Source: Gemmatimonadaceae bacterium
GTDB taxonomy: Bacteria > Gemmatimonadota > Gemmatimonadetes > Gemmatimonadales > Gemmatimonadaceae
Direction of reading: 5' to 3'
Assembly: GCA_037721215.1 (NCBI GenBank)
Contig: JBBJNV010000002.1
Span: 1 to 64,000, forward strand
Length of the DNA: 64,000 nucleotides
The position numbers and the translations under genes are program-made. The notes under the pieces are model-generated. The model was given only the letters and a program-made list of their open reading frames with translations. It did no database searches and was not told the DNA's origin. Each line of letters starts with the position of its first letter. The stretch's first letter is position 1. Below, one piece after another: positions 1-8,452 of this stretch.

Positions 1-64
1 GCCCGTTCGCCCGTTCGCCCGTTCGCCCGTTCGCCCGTTCGCCCGTTCGCCCGTTCGCCCGTTA
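1..64. repeat. Octanucleotide tandem repeat (GCCCGTTC) x8
   Basis: Eight head-to-tail copies of GCCCGTTC fill the first 64 bases. Seven are perfect and the last ends in A. The array begins at the window edge, so more copies may lie to the left. It is intergenic, downstream of the minus-strand M48 protease gene. A unit of this length without spacers is a VNTR or microsatellite, not a CRISPR array, and is a likely site of slippage variation. Confidence 0.95.
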
Positions 65-199
65 CCCGGTACCCGTTCCTTCGTTTCCCGTCTCCAGTTT
101 TCCGTTGCCCGTCTCCAGTTTTCCGTTGCCCGTTTTCGGGTGGCGGGCAGCCGATCAACGGGTAGCGCTCAGCCAAGGAACGGGTACCAGGTAACGGGC
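57..199. repeat. Inverted repeat (21 bp arms) enclosing a 21-bp tandem duplication
   Basis: Bases 57-77 and 179-199 are reverse complements at 20 of 21 positions, with about 100 bp between them. Inside, a 21-bp unit at 87-107 (CCCGTCTCCAGTTTTCCGTTG less its last base) is repeated exactly at 108-128. The right half continues with AACGGG-type words complementary to the octamer array. The block could fold into a long hairpin and might act as a terminator for the leftward protease gene or as a remnant of a small mobile repeat. No protein-coding signal was seen in 1-249. Confidence 0.7.
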
Positions 200-249
200 A
201 GACCGGTAACAGGTTACAGGCGAACGGAGTAGTCGGCCCCGGCCTGTAC

Positions 250-1077
250 TTACCTCACAACTCTCCGAAACCTCTCCGCTCCAAGATCCCCGCCAGCGCC
301 GCCATTCGTGCGGATCAGCTCCTCAAGGCGCGCCATACGGTTGTCAGGGTTTGGATGAGTGCTGAAGAACTCCGGTTGGCGCCCGCCACCGCCGCCCTGA
401 GCGAGCACATTCATCAAGCTGATCATTCCGGTCGGATCGTAACCCGCCTGCTTCATAAATTTCACTCCAAGCGCATCGGACTCTAGTTCGTCGTTTCGCC
501 CGTAACGCATCGAGACAAGCTGGCCCACGGCAGCCGCTATTGCAGCCGTGCTCGCGCTGGGATTCTGCGGATCGTATGTGGCCACTCCAACGGCGCCCAC
601 CAATCCCTGGGTCAACTGCTGTTTGGCCAGGTGCTCCGCTCCGTGTCTCGCCATCACATGGCCAATCTCATGACCGAGCACTCCCGCAAGCTCCGCCTCG
701 TTTTTCAGCTTCGTGAGCAGGCCCATCGTGATCGACACCTGCCCGCCCGGGAGCGCAAACGCATTGATCGTCTGCGGGTCACGCAGAACATGAAAATCGA
801 ACTTGTAGGGAGTGGCCGCAGACCCCGCCTGGCGAGCCACTTTTTGGCCCACCTGCTCGACGTAGTTGCTGATTTCCGAATTCTGCACCTCGCCACCGAA
901 CTGCGCTCCCATCTCCGGCATCGCCTGGAGGCCGAGCGCAACTTCCTGCTCCTGGCTGATACTCACGCGCTGGACTTCGCCGGTAATCTCGTTCGTCGAG
1001 CTCGACGAGAAATACGTCGCCGCGGAAATGGCAGCGATTACGAGCGCAATGATGATACGGGGGCCAAAGCTTCGCAT
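250..1077 (-). CDS. M48 family metalloprotease, membrane-anchored (Oma1/BepA-like)
   Basis: Predicted zinc endopeptidase of the M48 (HtpX/BepA/Oma1-like) family, probably periplasmic and involved in envelope protein quality control. The zinc motif HEIGH is at residues 136-140 and the glutamate ligand lies in the E-S-D-A-L-G segment near residue 199. The protein starts with a hydrophobic signal or anchor segment (residues about 6-22). I chose the ATG at 1077, which directly precedes this anchor; an upstream in-frame start at 1215 would add 46 residues of low-quality sequence overlapping the divergent gene. Length 275 aa fits single-domain family members. The family is confident; the substrate is unknown. 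Confidence 0.9.
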   Translation of the reverse strand: MRSFGPRIIIALVIAAISAATYFSSSSTNEITGEVQRVSISQEQEVALGLQAMPEMGAQFGGEVQNSEISNYVEQVGQKVARQAGSAATPYKFDFHVLRDPQTINAFALPGGQVSITMGLLTKLKNEAELAGVLGHEIGHVMARHGAEHLAKQQLTQGLVGAVGVATYDPQNPSASTAAIAAAVGQLVSMRYGRNDELESDALGVKFMKQAGYDPTGMISLMNVLAQGGGGGRQPEFFSTHPNPDNRMARLEELIRTNGGAGGDLGAERFRRVVR

Positions 1078-1223
1078 CGGTGTGCTCCGGTTGAACGGGG
1101 GGCAGCGGCTCGGGAAGACAACACTCAGGAAAGCAATGCGTGTGCCGGAAAAATGTAGCACGAAGCAGTCGCAAAGCCGGCGCGAGATTCGCGGCGGATT
1201 GCGTGACCGGTACATTCAAGCCG

Positions 1224-1808
1224 ATGGGAGACATCGCAAGAGACAACAGCGAGCGGCTTCGTCGGCGCCTGGCAGCGGGATTGAAAGTGCGCGAGCCCGC
1301 GGCATTCGTGCGGCTCGCCCGGTCTGTCCTCGACATGGCGCTGATCACTGGCGTAGTTGCACGTCTCTATCGCGCGCTGATTCTCACGCGGCCGGGTGCC
1401 GGAGGCGGGCTTTATGTCGCCGTCACGTTCACCCTCGGCGCGATCTTCCTGCTGGCGATGACCACCGCACACCTCAGCCGGTTTCCGCTCAAACAGTGGA
1501 TCTGGCGAGCTCCTGCATTCGCGGCGCTCGCCGGAGCGTTCGAAATGCTGACGAGCCTCGCACTCATCGCTGCCCGGCGCGAGCCCCTCGGCACCGGCGC
1601 GGCCTCAATGTCTGACTGGCCGGCAATGGCGGCACGGACGATCGGCTGGAGGATACTTGCGATATCGCTTTTCGCACTGATACTCGCCGGAATTGTCAAA
1701 TGGGTGCGCTACATCCTCCTCAGGAAAGGACATTCAGCATGGAGCGCAGGGTCGGTCAGAGCGGGAATTCCGGGCGAGCGCTTCATCGAACGACGGCGGG
1801 ATCGATAG
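1224..1808 (+). CDS. Hypothetical multi-pass membrane protein
   Basis: About 194 aa with roughly four hydrophobic segments (near residues 36-50, 61-82, 95-117 and 145-170) and a basic, arginine-rich C-terminal tail. I do not recognise the family. The start is uncertain: ATG 1224 is preferred because upstream codons (from 1140) give cysteine- and arginine-rich sequence overlapping the divergent protease promoter region. It is divergent from the M48 protease and lies 92 bp before the bacilliredoxin gene. Codon use and hydrophobic pattern look like a real gene, but no function can be offered. Confidence 0.6.
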   Translation: MGDIARDNSERLRRRLAAGLKVREPAAFVRLARSVLDMALITGVVARLYRALILTRPGAGGGLYVAVTFTLGAIFLLAMTTAHLSRFPLKQWIWRAPAFAALAGAFEMLTSLALIAARREPLGTGAASMSDWPAMAARTIGWRILAISLFALILAGIVKWVRYILLRKGHSAWSAGSVRAGIPGERFIERRRDR

Positions 1809-1840
1809 GCGTCGCCCCGTCAACCATTTACTATTAGAAC

Positions 1841-1885
1841 AACAGCACGCAACACATTGGAGATGGAAGAACAGCACGCAACACA
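1841..1885. repeat. 16-bp direct repeat upstream of the bacilliredoxin gene
   Basis: AACAGCACGCAACACA occurs at 1841-1856 and again, exactly, at 1870-1885, 29 bp apart, immediately before the AGAGG ribosome-binding site of the gene at 1901. It may be a tandem duplication or a pair of binding sites for a regulator. Only the repetition itself is directly seen. Confidence 0.55.
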
Positions 1886-1900
1886 CTGAGAGGAATAAAC

Positions 1901-2344
1901 ATGTACGATGAGAGAATGGTCACGCCGATGCGGCAGGAACTAACCCGGCTTGGCGTGCAGGAAATGCGAACCCCCGATGAAGTGGACGCGAAGCTCCGCG
2001 ACACGAAGGGTACGACACTGGTAGTGGTGAACTCGGTCTGCGGCTGCGCGGCGCGCAACGCCCGCCCCGCTGTAGCGTCGGCGATCCAGCACACAGTCAA
2101 GCCCGACGCGATGACGACGGTCTTTGCGGGACAGGATGTCGGCGCCGTACAGCGAGCGCGTGGCTATTTCACCGGCTATCCGCCGTCGTCGCCGCAGATC
2201 GCTCTGCTGAAGGACGGGAAAGTCGTGTTCATGCTCGAGCGGCACCAGATCGAGGGTCGGACGGCAAACGAGATCTCCGCCGATCTCACCGGCGCGTTCG
2301 ACAAGTATTGCGAAACACCGGCTTCTGCCCAGGCGATGGCCTGA
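1901..2344 (+). CDS. BrxA/BrxB family bacilliredoxin (YphP/YqiW, DUF1094)
   Basis: Thioredoxin-like disulfide protein of 147 aa, matching the usual family length. The hallmark C-G-C motif is at residues 47-49 in S-V-C-G-C-A-A, after a V-V-V-N strand. In Firmicutes such proteins remove bacillithiol from mixed disulfides; in other phyla the thiol partner is not settled. A good ribosome-binding site (GAGAGG, 7 nt before ATG) supports the start. It is a single gene, convergent with the ABC permease 3 nt downstream. Confidence 0.9.
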   Translation: MYDERMVTPMRQELTRLGVQEMRTPDEVDAKLRDTKGTTLVVVNSVCGCAARNARPAVASAIQHTVKPDAMTTVFAGQDVGAVQRARGYFTGYPPSSPQIALLKDGKVVFMLERHQIEGRTANEISADLTGAFDKYCETPASAQAMA

Positions 2345-2347
2345 CCT

Positions 2348-3634
2348 TCAGTTGGAGTAGCTGATCCAGCGCCCGAGCTCTCTGAACGTCGGGCGCTTCC
2401 CGTACATCAGCATTCCTACTCTGTAGATTCGCGCCGCCAGCCACACGGCGCCAAGGCACGCGAGTATCAGCGCCGCGATCGTTCCCGCCAGCTCGTACCA
2501 CGGAACAGTACCCAGGCTCAGCCGCAACGGCATGATGATTGGCGACGAAAAGGGAAGCCACGACATTACCTTCGCCAGCGTCGACGTCGGGTTCACGATG
2601 ATCGGATTGATGAGAACAGCGGTAGCGACGAGCATGATCATCAATGGCTGCGCCGCCTGCTGCGCCTCCTGGTCGCTGTTGACCATGGCCCCCACTGCCG
2701 CGTAGAGCGATGCGTAGAAGATAAATCCGAGAATGAAGAAAACGAGCAGCAGCAGTGCCAGCACCACTGTTATCTCCGGAAGAGAAAACGGCGTGGTAGT
2801 GATACCAAATCGCGCCAGGAGCGGTTCACGCAACCGGAATATCAGGATCGATGTGGCAATCCAGATCACCTGTTGCGTGAGGCCTACGGCACCGACTCCC
2901 AGTACCTTGCCCGCAAGCAGTGTCTCTGGTCGAACGCTCGATACCACGACTTCGGCAACGCGGTTGGTTTTTTCCTCGAGCACGCCGCGCATGACGTTCT
3001 GGCCGTAAAGAACGATCGACACATACAACAGCGCCGCAATTATGCCGGCGAAGATAATGCTGACGACTCCCGAGCCTCCCCGACCTTTCTCGGTAATCCG
3101 CTCCGTTCGCAGTTGCAGCGGAATGAACGTCAGGTCGCGCACCTGGCTTGAATCGATTCCTGCGTTCTCAAGGCGCTGTCCGAGCAGGGCTTCCCGTACC
3201 GCGGCGCGCAACCGTTCCATATCCGGAATAGACGTCGCGTTTCGGCCGGCGTACAGAACTTCTTCGCCGTTAAGCGCGCGCGCGTCGACCCTGACATAAC
3301 CGCTGACCTGATTCGCCATTATCTGGCGGGTGGCCGTGCTCTCGGCGCGGGAAAGTTCTGCCGGGTTTACCACCACGACCTGCGGCGGAACGAAGCCGGG
3401 TGGGCGCCCGCGGCTCAGCGACTCTGCAATCCGCTGCCCGAACCCGGTCGTAGTGGCATCGAGTATCCGCGTATTCGTGAACTCGGCCGGCGACTTACTC
3501 CGTTTGGACATCACCGCGGGGATGATCATGATCGACCCGAAGAACAGCGGGCCGAACACGGTAGCGATGATGAACCACTTCGTGCGCACGCGCTCGATGT
3601 ATTCGCGCTTGACGATCGCCCATAGCTTAGCCAT
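2348..3634 (-). CDS. ABC-2 type transporter permease (NatB-like)
   Basis: Membrane subunit of an ABC exporter, 428 aa. The N-terminus (W-A-I-V-K-R-E-Y near residues 5-12, followed by the first transmembrane helix at about 20-42) is typical of ABC-2 NatB/YhaP permeases. An extracytoplasmic domain of about 140 residues follows, then five or six helices in the C-terminal half. It is transcribed after the ATPase gene and its start codon overlaps the ATPase 3' end by 8 nt, so the two are translationally coupled. NatAB in Bacillus exports sodium; the substrate here cannot be inferred. Confidence 0.88.
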   Translation of the reverse strand: MAKLWAIVKREYIERVRTKWFIIATVFGPLFFGSIMIIPAVMSKRSKSPAEFTNTRILDATTTGFGQRIAESLSRGRPPGFVPPQVVVVNPAELSRAESTATRQIMANQVSGYVRVDARALNGEEVLYAGRNATSIPDMERLRAAVREALLGQRLENAGIDSSQVRDLTFIPLQLRTERITEKGRGGSGVVSIIFAGIIAALLYVSIVLYGQNVMRGVLEEKTNRVAEVVVSSVRPETLLAGKVLGVGAVGLTQQVIWIATSILIFRLREPLLARFGITTTPFSLPEITVVLALLLLVFFILGFIFYASLYAAVGAMVNSDQEAQQAAQPLMIMLVATAVLINPIIVNPTSTLAKVMSWLPFSSPIIMPLRLSLGTVPWYELAGTIAALILACLGAVWLAARIYRVGMLMYGKRPTFRELGRWISYSN

Positions 3635-4625
3635 GTCCGGTCATCCCCGTTTCAACGCCGCCTGTCCATGGACCTTCACCCGGGGCGCGGGGAGTTGCGC
3701 CCACCTTCTCAAGGAATATCTGGTGCAGTGATGGCTGTACTATCTCGAACCGGTTGACGATTGCGCCGGCGCCGACGACCCGCTGCAAAAGGGCCTGTGC
3801 GTCGGCCCCTGCCGCGAGCTCGACCTCGAAGAACCGGTTCGAATCATCCACGCGATCGACCAGCGATCTGTCGGCCAGGATCGAGCTAACCTCGGCGGAG
3901 GGTGATCCGCCGAGCGACAGCGCGACGTTCCGTGTTCCGTGGCTGTGCTTGATGTCCGTTATCGACCCGTCGAGCACCTTTTCGCCCCGGGCAATGATAC
4001 ACACCGAGTCGCAAAGGCGCTCGGCGTTGTCCATGAGGTGAGTACTGAAAATGATGGTCTTGCCGCGTTGCTTGAGCTCGACAATGGTGTCCTTGAGCGC
4101 CTGCGCGTTGATGGGGTCGAGGCCGCTGAACGGTTCGTCGAGGATCACGAGATCGGGATCGTGGAGCAGGGTGCCGATAAACTGTACCTTCTGCTGCATG
4201 CCGCGCGAAAGCTCGTCGATCTTGGACAGCCCCCAGTCTTTCTCCGCGGTCTTCAGATCGAATCGCTCCATCCATTCCGTGATGCGTGATTCAGCATCAG
4301 CGCGCTTCATCCCTTTCAGCTCGGCGAGAAAGCGCAGAACGCGGCGAACCTGCATCTTGCGATAGAGACCACGCTCTTCGGGAAGGTAGCCGATGCGGTC
4401 GGTAATTCCGGGGTCACTAGCCGGCCGCCCCAGGATCCGGATGGTGCCCTTATCGGGAGCGATGATGTTGAGGATCATCCGGATGGTGGTGGTCTTTCCC
4501 GCTCCATTGGGGCCGAGCAGTCCGTAGACCGCACCCTTCGGCACCCGCAATGACAGGTCGCTCACGGCCACGTGCTCGGCGTATCGTTTGCCGATGTTGT
4601 CGATCTCTATCGTGTAGTCAGGCAT
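3627..4625 (-). CDS. ABC transporter ATP-binding protein (NatA-like)
   Basis: Nucleotide-binding subunit partnering the downstream permease. The 332-aa protein has Walker A GPNGAGKTT (residues 38-46), signature L-S-R-G-M-Q-Q, Walker B L-V-I-L-D-E-P and a switch histidine in F-S-T-H. The C-terminal 90 residues resemble the DUF4162 extension common in NatA-type ATPases. ATG at 4625 was chosen because the conserved ABC domain begins 5 residues later; the reading frame extends 99 nt upstream without conserved sequence. Confidence 0.92.
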   Translation of the reverse strand: MPDYTIEIDNIGKRYAEHVAVSDLSLRVPKGAVYGLLGPNGAGKTTTIRMILNIIAPDKGTIRILGRPASDPGITDRIGYLPEERGLYRKMQVRRVLRFLAELKGMKRADAESRITEWMERFDLKTAEKDWGLSKIDELSRGMQQKVQFIGTLLHDPDLVILDEPFSGLDPINAQALKDTIVELKQRGKTIIFSTHLMDNAERLCDSVCIIARGEKVLDGSITDIKHSHGTRNVALSLGGSPSAEVSSILADRSLVDRVDDSNRFFEVELAAGADAQALLQRVVGAGAIVNRFEIVQPSLHQIFLEKVGATPRAPGEGPWTGGVETGMTGHG

Positions 4626-4675
4626 GCAGCGGGGGGACGAGCCATGTGGTTTCGTGCGTGGTGGGAGCGTACAAT

Positions 4676-4767
4676 ATAGGCGTGCCCTCAAAGCGATGCG
4701 GATGACGCTGCAGCATTCCCTCATAGGCGTGCGCTCTATGCCATGCGGATGACGCTACGGCGATCCC
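4676..4767 (+). repeat. Imperfect 45-bp direct repeat spanning the start of the MOT1 gene
   Basis: Bases 4676-4720 and 4723-4767 match at 37 of 45 positions. Both copies carry ATGCGGATGACGCT. In the second copy this is the annotated start of the transporter. In the first copy an 18-codon ORF opens at 4696 and ends with TGA at 4750-4752, overlapping the second in-frame ATG (4749) of the transporter as ATGA. The duplication may thus have created a short translated leader coupled to the transporter gene; the coupling is inference. Confidence 0.6.
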
Positions 4768-5933
4768 CCGATGCTCCTGCCGGGCGACTTGCGTCGAGTC
4801 GCATCCGTTTCGATCGCAACGAGCTGGCGGGGGCCTTTGGAGACATCGGCACCGACTTGCCGCTCATCATCGGGATGATTCTCGCGTCCGGGATGGACAG
4901 CTCGAGTGTGCTCGTGATGTTCGGGCTGATGCAGTATTTTACGGCGGTCAGTTACGGGATGCCGATGCCCGTCCAGCCGTTGAAGGCGGTGGCGGTACTG
5001 GTGATCACGCAGAAGATCGCGCCGGGGATCATCTACGGCGGCGGGCTTGCGATTGGCGTCGTGATGCTGGTGCTCACGCTTACTGGCGCGATCGGCTGGC
5101 TCGTGCGCGTCGTGCCGCGGTGTGTGGTGCGCGGCCTTCAGTTCGGGCTCGGAATACAGCTATCGCTGCTGGCGCTTCGCGATTACGTGAGGGCTGACGG
5201 GATTCCCGGATACATGCTCGCTGGTGTCGCATTCGTGTTGATCGTTGCGCTTCTGGGGAATCGCAGATTTCCGCCGGCACTGTTCGTAATCACACTGGGT
5301 GTGATTTACGCCCTCGTATTCAAGTTGGGTGCGGCTGACATCGCTGGCGGCGCCGGGTTCAGTCTGCCGCGGCTCCAGGTGGTAACGATGGACGATGTCA
5401 TCGCCGGGTTTCTGCTGTTGACTATTCCGCAGATTCCGCTGTCACTCGGGAATTCGGTGCTGGCGACCCGCCAGATCGCAGAGGATTTGTTTCCGGAACG
5501 GAAGATCGGGGTGCGACGGCTGACGTTCACATATGCTGCGATGAACCTGGTAAATCCGTGGTTCGGGGGAGTTCCGACTTGCCATGGGTCGGGGGGGCTT
5601 GTGGGGCACTACACGTTTGGGGCGAGGACCGGCGGCTCGATCATCATCTATGGGTCGCTGTTCGTTACGCTGGGATTGTTCTTCGCCAGCGGATTCGAGA
5701 AAGTGGTGCAGGTGTTTCCGTTGCCGGTGCTCGGGGTGTTGCTGTTTTTCGAAGGAGCGGCGTTGATGCTGTTTGTGCGGGACGAAGCTGCAGATCGTAG
5801 CAATTTCTTCATCGTCGTGATGACAGGACTGATAGCGAATGGGCTCCCATACGGTTATGCGGCGGGGCTGGTGATCGGGACTGCGGTTTATTATGTCCGC
5901 AGGCCCGTAAGGCGTGACGGAACCGGGGATTGA
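4743..5933 (+). CDS. Putative molybdate/sulfate transporter, MOT1 family
   Basis: Integral membrane protein of 396 aa with 10-12 hydrophobic segments. The MOT1 hallmarks are present: G-D-I-G-T-D-L-P-L near residues 33-41, P-M-P-V-Q-P-L-K-A-V near 74-83 and the loop P-T-C-H-G-S-G-G-L-V-G-H near 279-290, followed by F-G-A-R-T-G-G. MOT1 proteins are molybdate importers related to SulP transporters. Molybdenum genes elsewhere in the window (xdhC, MobA-like gene, xanthine dehydrogenase) fit molybdate as substrate. The start is uncertain because it lies inside a duplicated sequence (ATG 4743 or 4749). Confidence 0.85.
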   Translation: MRMTLRRSPDAPAGRLASSRIRFDRNELAGAFGDIGTDLPLIIGMILASGMDSSSVLVMFGLMQYFTAVSYGMPMPVQPLKAVAVLVITQKIAPGIIYGGGLAIGVVMLVLTLTGAIGWLVRVVPRCVVRGLQFGLGIQLSLLALRDYVRADGIPGYMLAGVAFVLIVALLGNRRFPPALFVITLGVIYALVFKLGAADIAGGAGFSLPRLQVVTMDDVIAGFLLLTIPQIPLSLGNSVLATRQIAEDLFPERKIGVRRLTFTYAAMNLVNPWFGGVPTCHGSGGLVGHYTFGARTGGSIIIYGSLFVTLGLFFASGFEKVVQVFPLPVLGVLLFFEGAALMLFVRDEAADRSNFFIVVMTGLIANGLPYGYAAGLVIGTAVYYVRRPVRRDGTGD

Positions 5934-6096
5934 TGACGTTGCGGCTGATGACATTGAAAAACCGGCCGCGGTCCGCAGCCGTTCGAGCGGAAATACGATC
6001 TTGCTCCGTCCTGTATCCCGCGCCAATGTAGCTGTTTCCGACGATTTCAATCCGAGCCTGGCTCGGAGCGTTCCCTACTCAAGTCTTCTGGTCCCG

Positions 6097-6366
6097 ATGG
6101 ACGCGAGCATTTCACCGACAGACGACGAGTTGATGATCCGGGCTCAGGGCGGTGACGGCCTGGCGTTCGAGCAGATTTATGGTCGCTACGAGGCGCGGGT
6201 TTACGCTTTTCTCTGGCGTATTACTGCAAACACGGCGCTCGCCTCCGACCTGAGGCAGGATGCGTTTTTCACACTCTGGCAGAATCGACATAACTGGAAA
6301 GACGGCGGATCCGTCAGCGCCTACTTGGTCGTACTCGGAAGCATTGTAACGACGCCGACTTCCTAG
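6097..6366 (+). pseudogene. Truncated ECF-type RNA polymerase sigma factor (region 2 only)
   Basis: From ATG 6097 the sequence reads as a normal ECF sigma region 2: D-D-E-L-M-I-R-A, A-F-E-Q-I-Y-G-R-Y, V-Y-A-F-L, then L-R-Q-D-A-F-F-T-L-W. Homology stops after G-G-S-V-S-A-Y-L at about 6327, where such proteins go on to R-N-L-A-L-D and region 4. Twelve unrelated codons and a stop follow. With no region 4 it should not recognise a -35 element. The AlbA_2 gene starts 14 nt after this stop, so a DNA segment probably inserted here. The rest of the sigma gene was not found in the window. Confidence 0.75.
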
Positions 6367-6380
6367 TATACTTCTGAGCT

Positions 6381-7739
6381 ATGGATCTGCACGAAGTTTT
6401 ACGGCGCAACGAGGGCAAGACCCTGGAGTTCAAGCGCGATCTCTCGTCGCCTGATGCCGTGCTCCGGACGGCTGTTGCGTTCGCCAATACCGCGGGCGGT
6501 ACTCTGCTGATCGGTATCGAAGATCGAACAAGGCGCGTCCGTGGAATCAGTAATCCACTCGAAATGGAAGAACGCCTCGCAAATATTGTGAGCGACTCTG
6601 TCGCTCCTCACCTGCTTCCTGAAATTGCTATTCTGCCTTTTCGAAGGACACACGTTGTCGCGGTGCAGATTTTTCCGAGCGGCTCGAGACCGCATTATCT
6701 CAAGCGGATGGGGTTACAGAATGGCACATACGTAAGGGTTGGTTCAACCAATCGCCGTGCCGACTCCGAGCTAATCTCCGAGATGCAGCGATTCGCCCGC
6801 GGGGAATCGTTCGACGAGCGACCGATGCCGGATCTGGACTCGGAAGTGATCGACTTCCGAGTTGCTTCCGAGTCGTTTGCCCAGATTCGACGGCTCACCC
6901 GGCGCGACCTCAGGACGCTCGGACTTGTGAGCGCGTACCAAGGGCGTATCGTGCCAACAGTCGGCGGCTTGGTTCTTTTCGGAAATGAACGCCTGAGCCA
7001 TTTTCCCGACGCCTGGATCCAGGCGGGGCGGTTTGACGGGAGGAACAAGTCTACTATCCTCGATCAGGCGAGTTTGCGATTGCCTCCGATTCAGGCGATC
7101 GAGGCCGCCGTTGAATTCGTCGAAAAACACTCGGCGCGTGGCGTCAGCATTGGCGCAGTTCGCCGAATGGAGCGATGGAGCCTTCCCCCGGTGGCCATAC
7201 GGGAAGCTGTCGTGAATTCGGTCGCACACGCGGACTACTCTCAGCGAAGCGGGCCGATCCGGCTCGCGATATTCGACGATCGGCTTGAGATCGAGAATCC
7301 GGGGTTGCTGCCCTTTGGCCTGACCGTGGCCGACCTGGAGCACGGCGTGTCGAAGCTTCGGAATCGTGTGATCGGCCGCGTGTTCCACGAAGTCGGCCTG
7401 GTCGAGCAGTGGGGAAGCGGGATTCAACGGATGAACGCTGCCTGTCGCGATGCCGGGCTGGCCCAGCCGATTCTTGAGGAAATCGGCAATCGTTTCCGTG
7501 TCACACTGCCCATTGGAACAACCCGAAGGCCCAATGTTGATTCCAGAGACGGGGAAATACTCGAGCTGGTCAATGTGCCAGAAGGCCGAGCGACCCGGGA
7601 GATTGCCGATCACATTGGGCTGACGCCCCGAGCGACGCGCACACGTCTTTCGGCGCTTGTTGACCTTGGTCTGGTCAAAGAGATTGGAAGCGGGCCCCAA
7701 GACCCACGACGCAGGTATTTCCGAACAGAGAACAGCTGA
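6381..7739 (+). CDS. AlbA_2 (Schlafen-like) domain ATP-binding protein, putative transcriptional regulator
   Basis: A 452-aa protein of the COG2865 type. Residues about 10-125 form the AlbA_2 domain (E-F-K-R-D-L, then A-F-A-N-T-A-G-G-T-L-L-I-G-I-E-D). The middle and C-terminal part (about 255-375) is a divergent GHKL-type ATPase with R-E-A-V-V-N-S-V-A-H-A-D-Y and N-P-G-L-L-P. The last 60 residues form a winged-helix segment (T-R-E-I-A-D-H-I-G-L-T). Such proteins are common on genomic islands and some act in defence or regulation. Its position at the broken sigma gene suggests acquisition by transfer. Confidence 0.88.
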   Translation: MDLHEVLRRNEGKTLEFKRDLSSPDAVLRTAVAFANTAGGTLLIGIEDRTRRVRGISNPLEMEERLANIVSDSVAPHLLPEIAILPFRRTHVVAVQIFPSGSRPHYLKRMGLQNGTYVRVGSTNRRADSELISEMQRFARGESFDERPMPDLDSEVIDFRVASESFAQIRRLTRRDLRTLGLVSAYQGRIVPTVGGLVLFGNERLSHFPDAWIQAGRFDGRNKSTILDQASLRLPPIQAIEAAVEFVEKHSARGVSIGAVRRMERWSLPPVAIREAVVNSVAHADYSQRSGPIRLAIFDDRLEIENPGLLPFGLTVADLEHGVSKLRNRVIGRVFHEVGLVEQWGSGIQRMNAACRDAGLAQPILEEIGNRFRVTLPIGTTRRPNVDSRDGEILELVNVPEGRATREIADHIGLTPRATRTRLSALVDLGLVKEIGSGPQDPRRRYFRTENS

Positions 7740-7912
7740 CAATCAGCGAGGACTCGCTGGCCAGAAGGGCAATCGGATTTCTCGTGGTCGAACCATGAAC
7801 CTGCTCGCTGCGCTTTCAGCTCGGCGATCCAACCACGGCCGTCCCGACGTTTATAAACATGGGATCCCATACAAATACCGCGGCTTGCTGTATCGGCGGG
7901 CGCCCACCGACC

Positions 7913-8368
7913 TCAGGGCGTCGCCGGTATCGCCGCCTCAGCCACCGGAACATTGAACGGATCGCACCACACGAGTACCCAGGTGTAGCTCGCCCCTGCA
8001 GGCAATGCAAACGTGTAGCTTTGCGCACCCCTGTTTGACCGCAACGCCGAAATCCTGAGAGGACGCCCGGTATTGGCGTTGTTGGTGGTGTTCACGTATA
8101 TGAACGGTCCGGGCACCGCGTCTACCGAAAAATCATCACCGAAGTCGAGCCGTCCCACCCCATTGGCAACGGTGAAACGCACGCTGCCGTTGCCCCGATG
8201 CCCGACACCGACAAACGTGCCCGTTACGCCCGCTGTGGCGGCGGGCGGCGGGGCAACAACACCGGGCTCGACCGGCATCGCGTTCGGCGCGGTGGGCGGA
8301 GTCGCGGAATTGCACCCCGCAAAAATGCCCGCGGTAATACATGCAGCGATCACTCTGTAATGGCTCAT
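7913..8368 (-). CDS. DM13-domain lipoprotein
   Basis: A 151-aa secreted protein. Residues 1-19 form a lipoprotein signal peptide with lipobox G-I-F-A-G-C, Cys19 being the lipidated residue. After a proline/alanine linker, residues about 48-148 resemble a DM13 domain: G-T-F-V-G-V-G, a L-D-F-G-D-D-F strand, V-Y-V-N type strand, and the terminal W-V-L-V-W-C-D-P-F-N-V-P-V-A-E-A-A. DM13 domains carry a conserved cysteine proposed to act in redox chemistry; that cysteine is present in W-C. The 173 bp between this gene and the AlbA_2 gene show no recognisable feature. Confidence 0.75.
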   Translation of the reverse strand: MSHYRVIAACITAGIFAGCNSATPPTAPNAMPVEPGVVAPPPAATAGVTGTFVGVGHRGNGSVRFTVANGVGRLDFGDDFSVDAVPGPFIYVNTTNNANTGRPLRISALRSNRGAQSYTFALPAGASYTWVLVWCDPFNVPVAEAAIPATP

Positions 8369-8452
8369 CGGTCTACTCGTTGGTGGGTATCACACAGGTA
8401 ACGCGCGAGATCGCTCATTGGTTCCCGCGCAACGCGCGCAAAAACTCTGGTG

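Noticed and set aside
1-64. Possible CRISPR array
   Set aside because: Units are 8 bp and contiguous with no spacers; no cas genes in the window.
7610-7870. Minus-strand frame after the AlbA_2 gene starting M-G-S-H-V-Y-K-R-R-D-G
   Set aside because: Its first residues faintly recall an integrase N-terminus, but it runs straight into the antisense of the AlbA_2 gene and has no further domain.
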